Assembly: GCF_031501865.1 (NCBI RefSeq)
Contig: NZ_JARRCW010000001.1
Location: 3,806,501-3,870,500 of the forward strand
Direction: 5' to 3'
Source: Pseudovibrio sp. M1P-2-3
GTDB lineage: Bacteria > Pseudomonadota > Alphaproteobacteria > Rhizobiales > Stappiaceae
Length of the DNA: 64,000 nucleotides
The notes beneath the pieces are model-generated. The model worked only from the letters and a program-made list of their open reading frames with translations. It was not told the origin of the DNA and searched no databases. Numbering within the stretch: the stretch's first letter is position 1; each line of letters opens with the position of its first letter. Positions 41,344-51,738 of this stretch are shown piece after piece. The position numbers and the translations under genes were made by a program.

Positions 41344-41432
41344 TTTACAGCGTACCTTCGAAAAGTAGATACCGAGTTTTAGATAAAGATACTCGTAGAC
41401 AAAGAGTTAAAGCAGTGAAGTCTTTCTATAAA
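41344..41432 (+). repeat. ~90-bp dispersed repeat, copy 1
   Basis: TTTACAGCGTACCTTCGAAA then an AAAGTAGATACCG stretch, ending AGTTAAAGCAGTGAAG. It aligns along its length with 63309-63398 and, more loosely, with 46951-47039. Repeats with the core CGAAAAGTGGG-ACCGGTTTTCG are common in Hyphomicrobiales genomes. Confidence 0.6.
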
Positions 41433-41444
41433 CCGCACACTGCT

Positions 41445-41732
41445 TCAAGCCACAAACCTCATGACAGTTACATCCAAACGTCTTTCCAACCACTTCTGGA
41501 ATCCATCTAGAACCGGAGCCATATAGGGTTGGCACCGGTGCCGCTCATGGGCAGCTTTGTCCTTCCAATGTTCGTAGCAAAATAGCTTTCCATCTTCCTC
41601 ATGGACCATAAAACGCAGGCATCCCACCTCCGCCCGCGTTTGCTCCAAAACACCCAATATTGCCGCTTTGGCCTCCTCGAAGCATTCCGGTTTAACCGGA
41701 AGAGTTACAAAGAGAACGAAACTATGATCCAT
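41445..41732 (-). CDS. Antibiotic biosynthesis monooxygenase (ABM) domain protein
   Basis: A 95-residue single-domain ABM/YgiN-like protein: VLFVTLPVKPECFEEAKAAI at the start, GCLRFMVHEEDGKLFCYEHWKDKAAHERH and a final FQKWLE. Such proteins form ferredoxin-like dimers; some are quinol monooxygenases. The reaction here is unknown. Monocistronic. Confidence 0.85.
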   Translation of the reverse strand: MDHSFVLFVTLPVKPECFEEAKAAILGVLEQTRAEVGCLRFMVHEEDGKLFCYEHWKDKAAHERHRCQPYMAPVLDGFQKWLERRLDVTVMRFVA

Positions 41733-42137
41733 GATAAACTCTGAAATTTTGCTAGGAAAAACAGGACGCGTTTTAGATTAGAGGCAGGGACCCATCTTTG
41801 AAGCCTACCAAACCAGTTCCGCGCGCTCATTTTATCAACAAAACGCAGCATTCAACAGATAAAGCGTAAATATTTCCAACAAAATACTTATTAAAAAATG
41901 TCTTATAGAACCACTTCAACCTAAGATTCATTAAAGGTGGAATACATCTCTCCTACGTCATTTCGCTATGTTAAATTTTATTAATAATCTTTATAGAACC
42001 CCCTTCGATTACGCCTCCCAGCCATACCACTGGATTTTGCGTTTCATCAGCCACACTGAGCCTTTTTGAAAATTCAAAAGGAGTACCTGTCTGGCCAATG
42101 AAACTTGGAGGCAGTTTATTCCTTGGGGGACACACAG
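41733..42137. other. 405-nt intergenic region
   Basis: AT-rich promoter space for the divergent ABM and lipoprotein genes. No RNA, palindrome or coding frame is convincing. Confidence 0.5.
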
Positions 42138-42875
42138 TTGAATTTTAAAAAAGCGATTATCGCGGTCACCGCGATGCTGTTGCTGGCAGGCTGCGCCAGA
42201 ACGATTAAGCTCCAACCTGAAACAGAAAGCCTTCTTTATGGCCGCCAGCTGGCGATAGCGTCCAACACGCAAAAAAATTATCGGCTGGTTAAAAATAGTA
42301 CACCAACAGTCGTCACCTCGCCGAACCCAATTGCTGGCCTTGCGGCAACACTCGTGGTTGCGGCCATTGATCACGGTGTTAAAAAAGCATCAGGCGCTTA
42401 TGATCGGGTCCTGAACGCTCCAGAGCCCACCATTGACCCAAGTAAGACAACCGCTAAGTACGTCAGCGGGCACCTTGTCTCCAACTACAAGATGCGGCGC
42501 GCAAGGCCGATCAAAGGCGCTTCCTTAAACAACATCGACACAAAAAAACGAGCTAAGGCACTCACCAACAACGCCAAAACCGCTGGCTATAATGGCCTCA
42601 TTCTCGATGTTTTAACAGTCGACAACCAAGGCTTAATGGTAGGTAGCAACCTAGCCATCGGCGGTCTTCAAATCAAACAATCGTATGAAGCAAGAGTTAG
42701 CCTAATTGACGCAAAGACCGGTGATATCCTTGCCTCAAAAACATGCATACAGGGCACCAAGAGACCAGATTCAAACATTAAACGTTTTGAAGAAGGCGGC
42801 GTAAAATACGCGAACAGAATGCTCAACAACCTCGCCGACCAATGCGCCCAAAGCGTCATTAAGTGGGCACTTTAA
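42138..42875 (+). CDS. Hypothetical lipoprotein, 245 aa
   Basis: Starts at TTG 42138, chosen because GGGGGA lies 7 nt upstream and the signal (NFKKAIIAVTAMLLLAGCAR, lipobox LAGC, Cys 18) begins there; no good ATG exists. The mature part has a short hydrophobic stretch (GLAATLVVAAIDHG, about residue 60) and a beta-rich C-terminus that resembles small outer-membrane assembly-type domains, with Cys in KTCIQG and ADQCAQ. I do not recognise a family. It lies just before the convergent autotransporter gene. Confidence 0.65.
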   Translation: MNFKKAIIAVTAMLLLAGCARTIKLQPETESLLYGRQLAIASNTQKNYRLVKNSTPTVVTSPNPIAGLAATLVVAAIDHGVKKASGAYDRVLNAPEPTIDPSKTTAKYVSGHLVSNYKMRRARPIKGASLNNIDTKKRAKALTNNAKTAGYNGLILDVLTVDNQGLMVGSNLAIGGLQIKQSYEARVSLIDAKTGDILASKTCIQGTKRPDSNIKRFEEGGVKYANRMLNNLADQCAQSVIKWAL

Positions 42876-42893
42876 CTCTTTAAATCATAAAAA

Positions 42894-42927
42894 CCGCCGG
42901 TGCAAACTTACACCGGCGGCTATATTT
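42894..42927. terminator. Terminator between the lipoprotein and autotransporter genes
   Basis: Perfect 9-bp stem CCGCCGGTG/CACCGGCGG with an 8-nt loop, then a T-rich TATATTTTCAAT. It sits between convergent genes and can serve both. Confidence 0.75.
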
Positions 42928-42957
42928 TCAATAGTCACTAAACCTTATACCAGCCTA

Positions 42958-45900
42958 TCAGAACTTCGCTTTCAAAGAGGCTTGCAGGCTGTGGTCCTGA
43001 ACATCGTTGGAAAGCAGTCCATCATAGGACAAGCCAAGGCTCACGTTTTCGGAGAACATTACGGAGATGCCCGCATCCAAAACAGCGCTGTCTTGACCAG
43101 CAGGAACGCCGCTCACCGTGAAGCTACTGCCACCAGCGAAAGCGTTGTGTGATGAGAAGCCATCATCTTCGTAAACGTGCTGCCAAGCGACAGAACCATT
43201 AACCGCAACTTTTGCAAAAGACATCTCAAAAGCTTTGTTGATACGAAGACCAATATTCGTAACAGCAGAACCCTCGGATTCTGACTTCACTCTCAAAGCA
43301 GCTTCACCGCCGCGCTCGGTAAAGCCATCGCTGTGCACATTCACATAAGCCAGACCAGCAAACGGTGTTAGCGTTACAAAGCCAGTTTCAAACTCATAAC
43401 CGGCTTCGGAGAAGATCTGGAATACACCCGCATCATAGTCCGCAGAAAGATCATCAGAAAATGTTCCAAAGCGCACATCCCGATCACTGTCGATCTCGTT
43501 ATGAGTATAAGCCAGACCCGCTTTCAGGTTCGTAGCACCAAAACGTGCTCCGCCATATGCACCAATATGGTAAGCATCAACGGAAGCAGAAGACGCGTCA
43601 TCCCCATCAATGGAGGCATGGCCATAACCAGCTGCCAAACCAGCACTGAAATTTTCTGCAAACGGCGCATCAATACCTGCGATAAAGCCACCAGTGTTGC
43701 GGCTTACACCGCCTGCATTCCCGTCACTGTCCCAATCTCCCCAAGCACCATAAGCCTCAGCCCACACCTGTCTTGCACCAGAATTACTATTTTCAAGAAT
43801 AGCAGAGCGCAGGAAGCGGCTGTCTTCCAAAAGAACGTTGTTGACTGAGGCGTAGATATCCCCGGAAAGAGCATCATAAGCATCTCTAGTCGCTTCTTCG
43901 GAAAGGCCCAAAATAGTTGTATGGAGTGTTCCTAACCCAATTTCATCAAGGTTCACAGCAACCGCACGCTGGTTTACCGTTTGAGCCGAACTTGCGAAGA
44001 TCAAGCCGTTACGCGCAAGATCCATATAAACCTTATTGGTATCATATGCCAAAGACGCATCAAAGAAGTACAAGTCACTTATAAGACTATCAAAAGTACC
44101 TGTTATACCACCATCTGCTTCGATAAGCGTATATCGCTGTCCATCAGTATAACCAATACCCGCTGTATTTCCATCTTCAGGCGTCACACTCACTGTAACA
44201 TTGCTGCCGATTGTGACGGCCCCTGTCGCATCGAGAAGATCGCTGTTACCCGCTTCATCGATCTCGACATCAAAGTAAGTACCATCACCAAATGAAGTAT
44301 TCCCGGTAACCCGAAGTGTGCCAATGGAGTTACCCGGGGCAACCCGGCCACCGCTTTGCACTGTAAGAGACTCTACAAGTCCAGAACCACCAAGCACGCC
44401 CTCAGCAAGAACTTCGATCTCGCCCAGTTTTCCATTTACAGACAAAGTCGACCCAGATTCAATAGTGGCGCTTACATCGCTGTTATCACCACTCAAAGCG
44501 GTCTCACCTGAGAGAAATTCAACCGCAACATTTTCCCCAACCAAATCAGCATTAAACTGGTAATCGGTGTTGGTGTGGTTGAATACAAGCAAGCCCTCAC
44601 CTGCTCCAAACACCACCTCGCCAGCATTCAAGTTACCAGCGGCAACAGCCTCTTCCCCCTTGGCTGCACCAATATTGATTGTGCCTTTGGAGCCCTCCTC
44701 TTCCGCAAGGATGACACTACCTTGACCTTCTGCAACTGACACCGTAGCACCATCGCTAATTATCAGGGTCCCTTCGCCACTTCTTCCAATTGTTAGAGTG
44801 CCCGAACTATTGGAAGAGCTGGTTTCTCCCTTATCGTTGCTCCCGACTGTAAGAGTAGATTCTACACCTGATACAACGACATCGCCATATGCATTAGACT
44901 CAACCCCGATATGAACACTACCTGCGGTAACAGATCCGCCGTCCGTGATTGTTAAAGCCCCCTTTCCCTGGACGCCAATGCCCATTTTCAAGTTGGCTGA
45001 CAAAATAGAGCCTGCACCTGTAACTTCAACTTTACCAGTGCCTTTCAGATCATTTTCACGCCATACCTCATCTCCAATAACAGTATACTTGGTAGAAAAT
45101 TGACTGCCACTGTTGATGGAAACAAGCGGACTCCCGCCCCTTTTTGAAATAAGCTGAAGATATTCCGCACTAACAGAAGCACCTTCGCTTAGAACAACTG
45201 ACGCATTGCCGGCACTACCTACCCCAAAGTAACTCAAATACCCATTATTGCTTATTACATTTAGGGTGCTTCCTGCACCTTTAATATGAATAGTGCTTGT
45301 ATTGCTGTCACCAGCCCATAATGTGAGGCGCGAAGTGGCAACTGCACCACCATTTCTGATATCTAGCTGCGCATCGCCGTAGGCCCCTAAAGTGATGCCC
45401 TCTAAGCTGCTTAAAGATGACCCAGCACCATCTACGAGAACATTACCTGTAGCATATTCGCCAAAGCCAATATTTAAGGTGTTGGTTTCAACGGTGCCAC
45501 CATCCACAATATTGAGGGTACCAGACCCCGTTGATCCGACGATAAGATCCTGTGAATTTTTCCAGCTACCAGTCTCACCGGTAATGTTAACTGTGCCAGT
45601 ACCGCCAACATCATACTGGTTCCAGTCGGTCTGACCTCCTATATAACCAAAATGCGTAGAAAGTGATCCTCCTACTACGTTGACAGTTCCCGTAGCACCT
45701 TCAGAGAGTCCCACATAAAGCCCCCCTTCTAAAGAGCGATCCAGATCCAGTTCTGAAAGATCCTCTACAAGGTAGTCAACGCTGTCTTCGATTTTCGAAA
45801 CATCTGCTAACTCCCAGCTGCTGTTCTCTCCAGTGATCGTGGCCGTACCAATTGCACCATTTCCTTCACCAATAACTGCAGCAACTGAGTATACTTCCCC

Positions 45901-46842
45901 TCCATTTTCGATCGAAACCGTACCCGTACCACCAGTCAAACCAGAACCAGTATCAACCTCTCCACCAATGGCCAGTTTACCAATGAGAGCAGTCCCTTCA
46001 GATATTCTTACAACTCCTGCTGCCCCCTGCTGCTCCCCAACAAGCATTTGACCCGCTTGAAGTTCCGTTCCAGCACCCTCTAGACTAATAGATCCACTGA
46101 AAAGATGGGCATTTGAAGTATAAAGATGCGCTCTATCACTAACAATGATCGTAGTTTCTGGCCCATTTACCTCAAGTGTATTTGCATCAAGAGATGTTTC
46201 TTCCCCTTGCACAAGTACTTCGACACGCCCGCCATTCTCTTCAGAACTCCCTAGCGATAGATGCTCAAAAACGGCAAGACCGCCTGCTTCAACTTTAAGA
46301 GAGGCACTGCCGGCAAGTCCGACTTTTGCCATACTGTCTACAAACATTGCAGATTCACCAGAAACCGAGATAGACCCTGCTGAACCTAGGGATTCACCTA
46401 CCGTAAGAGCGCCGGTCCGCACATAGCCACGATCTTCAATCGAGACTTCTCCATCCCCTTCACCACCGACGACTAGATTTTCAGTATGGAAATGGGACCA
46501 CATCCCTGAGACAGAGAGTACACCAACCGTATCTGCAGTCGCACCAATTTGCGCCCAGTAGGTCTCTACGTGTCCTTCCTCTTCAAGACTTAGAGTCGCT
46601 CCGTTTTCCGACCAGATGTAGATTTCATCTACATTTAACGACGCTCCAAGTGTTCCACCTGTTGCTCCATTAACAGAAGCATCTTCGCTCACTTCAATCA
46701 CTTGATATCCGTCATCTGCTTTTGCATAGGGGACGGATATCACTGAAAAAGTAACCAGACTTCCTGCTAAGGCAGTCACAGATAAAAGCCGAGAACTGTT
46801 GAAAGGCTTGGAATATAATTTTGCTTGGAAATTATTACGCAT
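42958..46842 (-). CDS. Autotransporter adhesin with T5SS/PEP-CTERM-type repeats
   Basis: A 1294-residue type Va secretion protein. Signal peptide about residues 1-42, ending PYAKA. The passenger (about 43-960) is a beta-helix of short repeats of the form GTVSIENGGEV..VIGEGNGAIGTATITG.NSSW, the T5SS/PEP-CTERM-associated repeat; examples are near GSTGSGTLNIVDGG and GRSGEGTLIISDGA. The C-terminal ~270 residues (from about ARQVWAEAYGAWGDW) form the translocating beta-barrel and end in Phe (LKAKF). It is probably a surface adhesin; the ligand is unknown. The ATG at 46842 is preferred to a TTG one codon upstream. Monocistronic. Confidence 0.9.
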   Translation of the reverse strand: MRNNFQAKLYSKPFNSSRLLSVTALAGSLVTFSVISVPYAKADDGYQVIEVSEDASVNGATGGTLGASLNVDEIYIWSENGATLSLEEEGHVETYWAQIGATADTVGVLSVSGMWSHFHTENLVVGGEGDGEVSIEDRGYVRTGALTVGESLGSAGSISVSGESAMFVDSMAKVGLAGSASLKVEAGGLAVFEHLSLGSSEENGGRVEVLVQGEETSLDANTLEVNGPETTIIVSDRAHLYTSNAHLFSGSISLEGAGTELQAGQMLVGEQQGAAGVVRISEGTALIGKLAIGGEVDTGSGLTGGTGTVSIENGGEVYSVAAVIGEGNGAIGTATITGENSSWELADVSKIEDSVDYLVEDLSELDLDRSLEGGLYVGLSEGATGTVNVVGGSLSTHFGYIGGQTDWNQYDVGGTGTVNITGETGSWKNSQDLIVGSTGSGTLNIVDGGTVETNTLNIGFGEYATGNVLVDGAGSSLSSLEGITLGAYGDAQLDIRNGGAVATSRLTLWAGDSNTSTIHIKGAGSTLNVISNNGYLSYFGVGSAGNASVVLSEGASVSAEYLQLISKRGGSPLVSINSGSQFSTKYTVIGDEVWRENDLKGTGKVEVTGAGSILSANLKMGIGVQGKGALTITDGGSVTAGSVHIGVESNAYGDVVVSGVESTLTVGSNDKGETSSSNSSGTLTIGRSGEGTLIISDGATVSVAEGQGSVILAEEEGSKGTINIGAAKGEEAVAAGNLNAGEVVFGAGEGLLVFNHTNTDYQFNADLVGENVAVEFLSGETALSGDNSDVSATIESGSTLSVNGKLGEIEVLAEGVLGGSGLVESLTVQSGGRVAPGNSIGTLRVTGNTSFGDGTYFDVEIDEAGNSDLLDATGAVTIGSNVTVSVTPEDGNTAGIGYTDGQRYTLIEADGGITGTFDSLISDLYFFDASLAYDTNKVYMDLARNGLIFASSAQTVNQRAVAVNLDEIGLGTLHTTILGLSEEATRDAYDALSGDIYASVNNVLLEDSRFLRSAILENSNSGARQVWAEAYGAWGDWDSDGNAGGVSRNTGGFIAGIDAPFAENFSAGLAAGYGHASIDGDDASSASVDAYHIGAYGGARFGATNLKAGLAYTHNEIDSDRDVRFGTFSDDLSADYDAGVFQIFSEAGYEFETGFVTLTPFAGLAYVNVHSDGFTERGGEAALRVKSESEGSAVTNIGLRINKAFEMSFAKVAVNGSVAWQHVYEDDGFSSHNAFAGGSSFTVSGVPAGQDSAVLDAGISVMFSENVSLGLSYDGLLSNDVQDHSLQASLKAKF

Positions 46843-46845
46843 CAA

Positions 46846-47231
46846 ATTACCACATATCCTGTAAATCAGTTTACGTAATGGTTACCAGACCACTTTGCAG
46901 TTTCAACCATTAGTTATTTTTTTAATAAAAAAATCACAGTCAATTAGTATTAGAGCGCTTCAACGAAAAGCAGATGCCATTTCTTCCGATATTGATATGC
47001 AGCAACAATAAGTTAAAGTAGCGAGGTACTTTTATAAAAACACGAGTGGCATTAGGTACATCACCCAGACAAACTACGTTTCAAGAGATAGTAATCAGTC
47101 AGATTTATTGTCTACGGGGAGAGAGTGAGGACAATACTTAGCAATAAGTTCGACACAATCTCTTTAGAGGCGAGCTGCAACTCACCCAAGGTGCTCATCT
47201 TATAATCAAAAATTAAATTTTACTGGAAAAA
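46846..47231. other. 386-nt intergenic region with repeat copy 2
   Basis: AT-rich; contains the autotransporter promoter and a copy of the ~90-bp dispersed repeat (46951-47039). Nothing else is evident. Confidence 0.5.
46951..47039 (+). repeat. ~90-bp dispersed repeat, copy 2
   Basis: AGAGCGCTTCAACGAAAAGC at the start and AAGTTAAAGTAGCGAGG near the end, aligning with the other copies at 41344 and 63309, but more diverged. Confidence 0.5.
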
Positions 47232-47306
47232 TGGCTGGGGTGGTAGGATTCGAACCTACGATACACGATACCAAAAACCGATGCCTTACCACTTGGCCAC
47301 ACCCCA
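47232..47306 (-). tRNA. tRNA-Gln (anticodon TTG)
   Basis: A 75-nt cloverleaf on the minus strand. Acceptor arm TGGGGTG/CACCCCA, D-arm GCC..GGC, T-arm GTAGG-TTCGAATC-CTAC, encoded CCA end. Anticodon loop TTTTGGT gives anticodon TTG (reads CAA/CAG). The anticodon stem has a G-T pair and one end mismatch. Confidence 0.95.
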
Positions 47307-47520
47307 ACGTCTTGGTGGCGCTTATATAGCTATCTAGATTTGGGATGGCAAGCGCCTCTTTTCATTTCCCTGTGAGAAAAGTGGTATTGTTCCACAGATC
47401 CCTGAAAAATTCGCTTTTTCCGCCAAATAAGCACGCGTTCTACGAGCGTTCGGCACTGACGCATCCCCTAATCTCTATGATTTTCCCTAATGCAGGCGAG
47501 TACTTACCGCAAAAAAGTAT

Positions 47521-50500
47521 CTAAACGGCTTCTGTTTTTCCTTCTGCCTCCTTCTCCGTCCGCTCTGTTGCCAGAAGCATATAGACGCAAGGAACAACAA
47601 ACATGGTGAAAAGTGTGCCGATAGACAGGCCTGTCGAAATAACCAACCCCATATTATAGCGCGACGCTGCACCTGCCCCGGAAGCTGTTACCAATGGAAC
47701 AACACCCAGTACCATCGCAGCTGTTGTCATCAAGATGGGGCGGACGCGGATTTTCAGTGATCCAATCACTGCGGACCGTTTGTCATGCCCCTGCTCTTGC
47801 AGCTCCCGTGCCACCTCCACAATTAAGATCCCATGTTTACTGATTAACCCCATAAGCGTAATGAGCCCCACTTGCGTATAGATGTTAATCGTGGCCCCAC
47901 CGATACCAAGATTAATAAAGAACAATGCCCCCGCGATGGACATGGGAACCGAGACGAGAATGATCAGAGGATCCCTGAAGCTTTCAAACTGGGCTGCAAG
48001 AGTTAGAAAAATCACCAGTAGCGCAAAGGCAAAGGTGGTAATGAAACCGCCACTTTCCTTTTCGTACTGGCGCGACAGCTGCCCATAGTCCACTTGGTAG
48101 CCAAGGGGCAGATTATCTTTAGCTAAGGCATTTAACCGGTTCAAAACTGTAGACTGGCTGACACCTGGAGCAGGAACGCCGGAAATAGTGACCGAGTTCA
48201 GCTGCTGAAAATGTGGAATAAATTCCGGGACCACAATGTTTTCGAATTTTGCAACAGAGCTCAAAGGAACCGTGGCACCATTGCTTGTGGTCAGGTGAAT
48301 ATTTAAAAGCTGATCGGAATTCAGGCGATCATATTGGAATACTTGAGGAATAACCTGATATGAGCGTCCCATAAAGTCGAAGTAGTTCACATAGCCACCA
48401 CCGAGCAATGCGCCTACGGTCTGCCCCACATCCTGCATAGTCAAGCCAAGCTCAGCTGCCCGGTCCCGATCAATAACCAGCTTTGCTTGTGGCTGGTCAA
48501 TCTTCAAGTCCTTGTCAACATAAGCAAACATGCCCGTTGCTTTTGCAAGTTCCAAAAACGCGGTCCCGACCTTGTTCACTTCTGCAATATCTTGAGTAGA
48601 CTTGATCACAAACTGTACTGGAAGTCCGCTACTGCCAGGAAGCGGAGGGTTCTGGAAAACCACAATTTGCAACCCCGCAACGCTATCATACTCTTTTTGC
48701 ATGATCCGTTGAATTTGAGTGGCACTTCTTGTCCTCTCATCCCACGGCTTCAGGAGTACGCCCCCAAACATCGACGAGGACAGGTTGTTTTGAAACATCT
48801 GGATGACTTCAGGAAATGTCTCTGAAATATTGTAGATTGGTTCCGAATACAGGTCTTTTTGGGTGATCGTTGCATTGGGGGATGGCGTTGCCTGATACAT
48901 CACAAGCCCCTGATCTTCCGAAGGGGCAAGCTCACTGTCCGAGGTCATATACAAGACCCCAATGGATGAGAGAATAATCAGCGCGAAAGTTAAAACGACC
49001 GGCTTGTTATCCAGACTTTGATCCAGTTTTCTAAGATAGTAATCTCGAAACTTATTGAAGTTCCTGTCAATAACCTCTGTCAGCTTATCATCCCACTTGG
49101 GGTTATCTTTATCGATAGGCCTCAAAATACGAGAGCTGAGCATCGGGGTAAGCGTGAGCGCAACAATGGCGGAAATTGTCACGGCCCCTACTAAAGTAAA
49201 GGCAAACTCGGTAAACAGTGCACCCGTAAGCCCCCCCTGAAAACCTATGGGAACATAAACAGAAATTAGCACAACAGTCATGGCAAGAATTGGTCTACCT
49301 AAATCATTCCCAGCACTAATGGCTGCTTGAAACGGCGTTTTACCCTCTGAAATGTGCCGGTTCACATCTTCGACAACAATGATGGCGTCATCCACCACGA
49401 GCCCAATGCCCAAGACCAGTGCAAGCAATGTAAGCAGATTTATAGAAAATCCCAAAAGCAGCATGAATATGAAGGCACCAATTAGCGACAGAGGGATGGC
49501 AATAACCGGAATAACGACTGTACGCGGCGACCCAATGAACAGAAAGACCACCAAAGTCACAATTCCAATGGCCTCCACCAAAGTTACCATAACCTCCGTG
49601 ATAGAGGAGTTCACAAAGCCACTGGAATCATACACCACGTAGATATCCATTCCGGGGGGCGCGACATCCCGCATTCCCGGCAGTACGCCTCGAACACCAG
49701 CTGTAAGATTGAGAAGGTTAGCCCCCGGCGCTGCTTTTACGCCGAGATAAACAGACAAGCGGTTGTTGAAGTAAACAGAGCTCTCGTAGTTTTCAGCCCC
49801 CATCACCACTTCGCCAACATCCTCAAGACGAATAACCGCGCCATCCTTTTGAGCAATAATCAAACGTTGAAAATCAGGGATATTATCAAGATTCGCATTG
49901 GCGGTTAACGTAACTTGTACCATCTCCCCTTTGGTCTGGCCTATTGCTGCAATGTAGTCATTACTCTGCAGGGCTTGAGAAACTTGCGCGCCGGTAATCT
50001 CAAAGGCCGCCAATTTGCGCGGATCCAGCCAGACACGAACTGCGAAGGTTGACCCGCCCAATATTTCTGTCGACTGGACACCCTGAACCGCCTGAATTGC
50101 GGGTTGAGCTGTACGGATAATAAAATCGGTAACCTGATTTTGCTCTAGCTCGTCACTGATGAAGCCCAGATACATGGCGTCTAGTGTATTTCCAATTGAG
50201 ATTGTCAGAACAGGTAATTGGGATTCTACTGGGAGTTGGTTCTGGACCGCATTTATCTTTGTAATCACCTCCGTCAAGGCGGCATCTACATCGTAATTCA
50301 ACTCAAGATTGATTATGATAGTACTAAGACCAGCGGTACTGGTGGATGTAATATAATCAATCCCCACCACTTGAGAAATGGAGGCTTCCAGCGGCGTCGT
50401 AATAAACCCCGCCATAATTTCGGCACTGGCACCGTAGTACGTGGTAGATATAGTAATAATAGCATTACTGGTTTTAGGAAACTCAAGAATAGGCAGAGTT

Positions 50501-50589
50501 AATGCAGCTCGCAATCCAATCGCCAAAATCATGAGACTAATCACAGAGGAGAGAACCGGACGCCTTACAAAAACTTCGGTGAAATTCAT
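47521..50589 (-). CDS. RND efflux pump inner-membrane transporter (HAE1/AcrB family)
   Basis: A 1022-residue RND permease. Seen: MNFTEVFVRRPVLSSVISL at the N-terminus, the proton-relay Asp pair in VLGIGLVVDDAIIVVEDVNRH (TM4), twelve expected membrane helices in two halves, and two large periplasmic loops. It uses the proton gradient to expel drugs or other toxic compounds through the partner adaptor and outer-membrane channel, which are the two genes upstream. The start is 9 nt after the adaptor stop. Substrates cannot be read from sequence. No dedicated regulator is adjacent. Confidence 0.95.
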   Translation of the reverse strand: MNFTEVFVRRPVLSSVISLMILAIGLRAALTLPILEFPKTSNAIITISTTYYGASAEIMAGFITTPLEASISQVVGIDYITSTSTAGLSTIIINLELNYDVDAALTEVITKINAVQNQLPVESQLPVLTISIGNTLDAMYLGFISDELEQNQVTDFIIRTAQPAIQAVQGVQSTEILGGSTFAVRVWLDPRKLAAFEITGAQVSQALQSNDYIAAIGQTKGEMVQVTLTANANLDNIPDFQRLIIAQKDGAVIRLEDVGEVVMGAENYESSVYFNNRLSVYLGVKAAPGANLLNLTAGVRGVLPGMRDVAPPGMDIYVVYDSSGFVNSSITEVMVTLVEAIGIVTLVVFLFIGSPRTVVIPVIAIPLSLIGAFIFMLLLGFSINLLTLLALVLGIGLVVDDAIIVVEDVNRHISEGKTPFQAAISAGNDLGRPILAMTVVLISVYVPIGFQGGLTGALFTEFAFTLVGAVTISAIVALTLTPMLSSRILRPIDKDNPKWDDKLTEVIDRNFNKFRDYYLRKLDQSLDNKPVVLTFALIILSSIGVLYMTSDSELAPSEDQGLVMYQATPSPNATITQKDLYSEPIYNISETFPEVIQMFQNNLSSSMFGGVLLKPWDERTRSATQIQRIMQKEYDSVAGLQIVVFQNPPLPGSSGLPVQFVIKSTQDIAEVNKVGTAFLELAKATGMFAYVDKDLKIDQPQAKLVIDRDRAAELGLTMQDVGQTVGALLGGGYVNYFDFMGRSYQVIPQVFQYDRLNSDQLLNIHLTTSNGATVPLSSVAKFENIVVPEFIPHFQQLNSVTISGVPAPGVSQSTVLNRLNALAKDNLPLGYQVDYGQLSRQYEKESGGFITTFAFALLVIFLTLAAQFESFRDPLIILVSVPMSIAGALFFINLGIGGATINIYTQVGLITLMGLISKHGILIVEVARELQEQGHDKRSAVIGSLKIRVRPILMTTAAMVLGVVPLVTASGAGAASRYNMGLVISTGLSIGTLFTMFVVPCVYMLLATERTEKEAEGKTEAV

Positions 50590-50598
50590 AGCTGTGCC

Positions 50599-51738
50599 TC
50601 ACTGTTCAATAGGCTTTGGATTTGGATTATCAGGAGGTTGAAGCTTGTTATTTATTTTTAGCTGCGTACCATTTCGCAGCTTTAATTGCCCGCCACTAAC
50701 CACCAAGTCCCCTGTTTTTAGCCCTGACAGAACTTCGATTTGGTCTCCTCTGGTCAGCCCCGTTTGAACAACAACCTGTTTGGCAACATACTTCGGAGTT
50801 CCCTTACCTTTATTCTCATCAACTGCCAGAAAAGCTGTTGCACCATAGGAGTTGAAGAAGAGAACCGTTTGCGGCACCGTTATCTTCTTCACTGGCTTAC
50901 CTACATTTACTTCCACATTTGCGTACATGCCTGGAATAAGGTCATAATCAGGATTGGGCACCTGTGCCCGCACCTTGATGTTCCCCGTTCCCACCTGAAG
51001 ATTGGAATCCAGAGCCAGTACTTTTCCGGTAAATTTATTATCGGGGAACGCATCAATCAAAACCTGTACGATCTCCCCAGGTTCCACTTTAGATATCTGC
51101 CTTTGCGCGATATAAAAATCTACATAAAGCGGATCCATCTGGCTTATATAAACAATCTCGTCACCAGGATTTACATATTGCCCCAAATCTACTTGACGGA
51201 TACCGAGGCGGCCTGAAAATGGTGCCCGTACATTTTTGTAGGCAATAGTAGCCAACTGCTGCTGAACCTGCGCACTGAGCGCCTTCAGATTTGCCCGGTC
51301 ATCATCTATGGTTTGTTGGCTCACGGCAGAGATTTTTGCCTGCTTCAAGTCTCGGTCCAGAGTCTGGCGGGCGAGAACCTGTTGCGCTTTCAGCTGCTCC
51401 AAGGTCGCCATCTCTGCTCTGGTATCAATACCTAGAAGGTAGTCTCCCACCTCTACATCCTGGCCCGAGCGAAAGTTAATTTTGACAACTGTACCGCCAA
51501 GTTCCGGAGAAATTGCAGTTCCATTGACTGCAGCCATATTGCCTACTGCGGAAATCTGCACCTGCCAGTCATTTTCCTTCACCCTATAGGTGGAAACGGT
51601 CACAACTGGATTTTGATGCGTTTTTAGGACCTGGCCTATTTTGAAATTTTTGAATGACCTAAACCCGAAGAGTACAGCACCAAGAACGGCCAGCGAAACC
51701 AGCATAATGGTCATATTTCGGGTTAAATGCCGCTTCAT
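50599..51738 (-). CDS. RND periplasmic adaptor (membrane fusion protein)
   Basis: A 379-residue adaptor. One N-terminal membrane anchor (about residues 10-27, IMLVSLAVLGAVLFGF), then lipoyl half-motifs (GTVVKINFRSGQDVEVGDYL), an alpha-helical hairpin (EMATLEQLKAQQVLARQTLD), the second half with IRAPFSGRLG-type sequence (VRAPFSGRLGIRQVDLG) and a beta-barrel domain. It bridges the permease and the outer-membrane channel. Its ATG overlaps the stop of the channel gene (TAATG). Not a lipoprotein, since there is no lipobox. Confidence 0.95.
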   Translation of the reverse strand: MKRHLTRNMTIMLVSLAVLGAVLFGFRSFKNFKIGQVLKTHQNPVVTVSTYRVKENDWQVQISAVGNMAAVNGTAISPELGGTVVKINFRSGQDVEVGDYLLGIDTRAEMATLEQLKAQQVLARQTLDRDLKQAKISAVSQQTIDDDRANLKALSAQVQQQLATIAYKNVRAPFSGRLGIRQVDLGQYVNPGDEIVYISQMDPLYVDFYIAQRQISKVEPGEIVQVLIDAFPDNKFTGKVLALDSNLQVGTGNIKVRAQVPNPDYDLIPGMYANVEVNVGKPVKKITVPQTVLFFNSYGATAFLAVDENKGKGTPKYVAKQVVVQTGLTRGDQIEVLSGLKTGDLVVSGGQLKLRNGTQLKINNKLQPPDNPNPKPIEQ

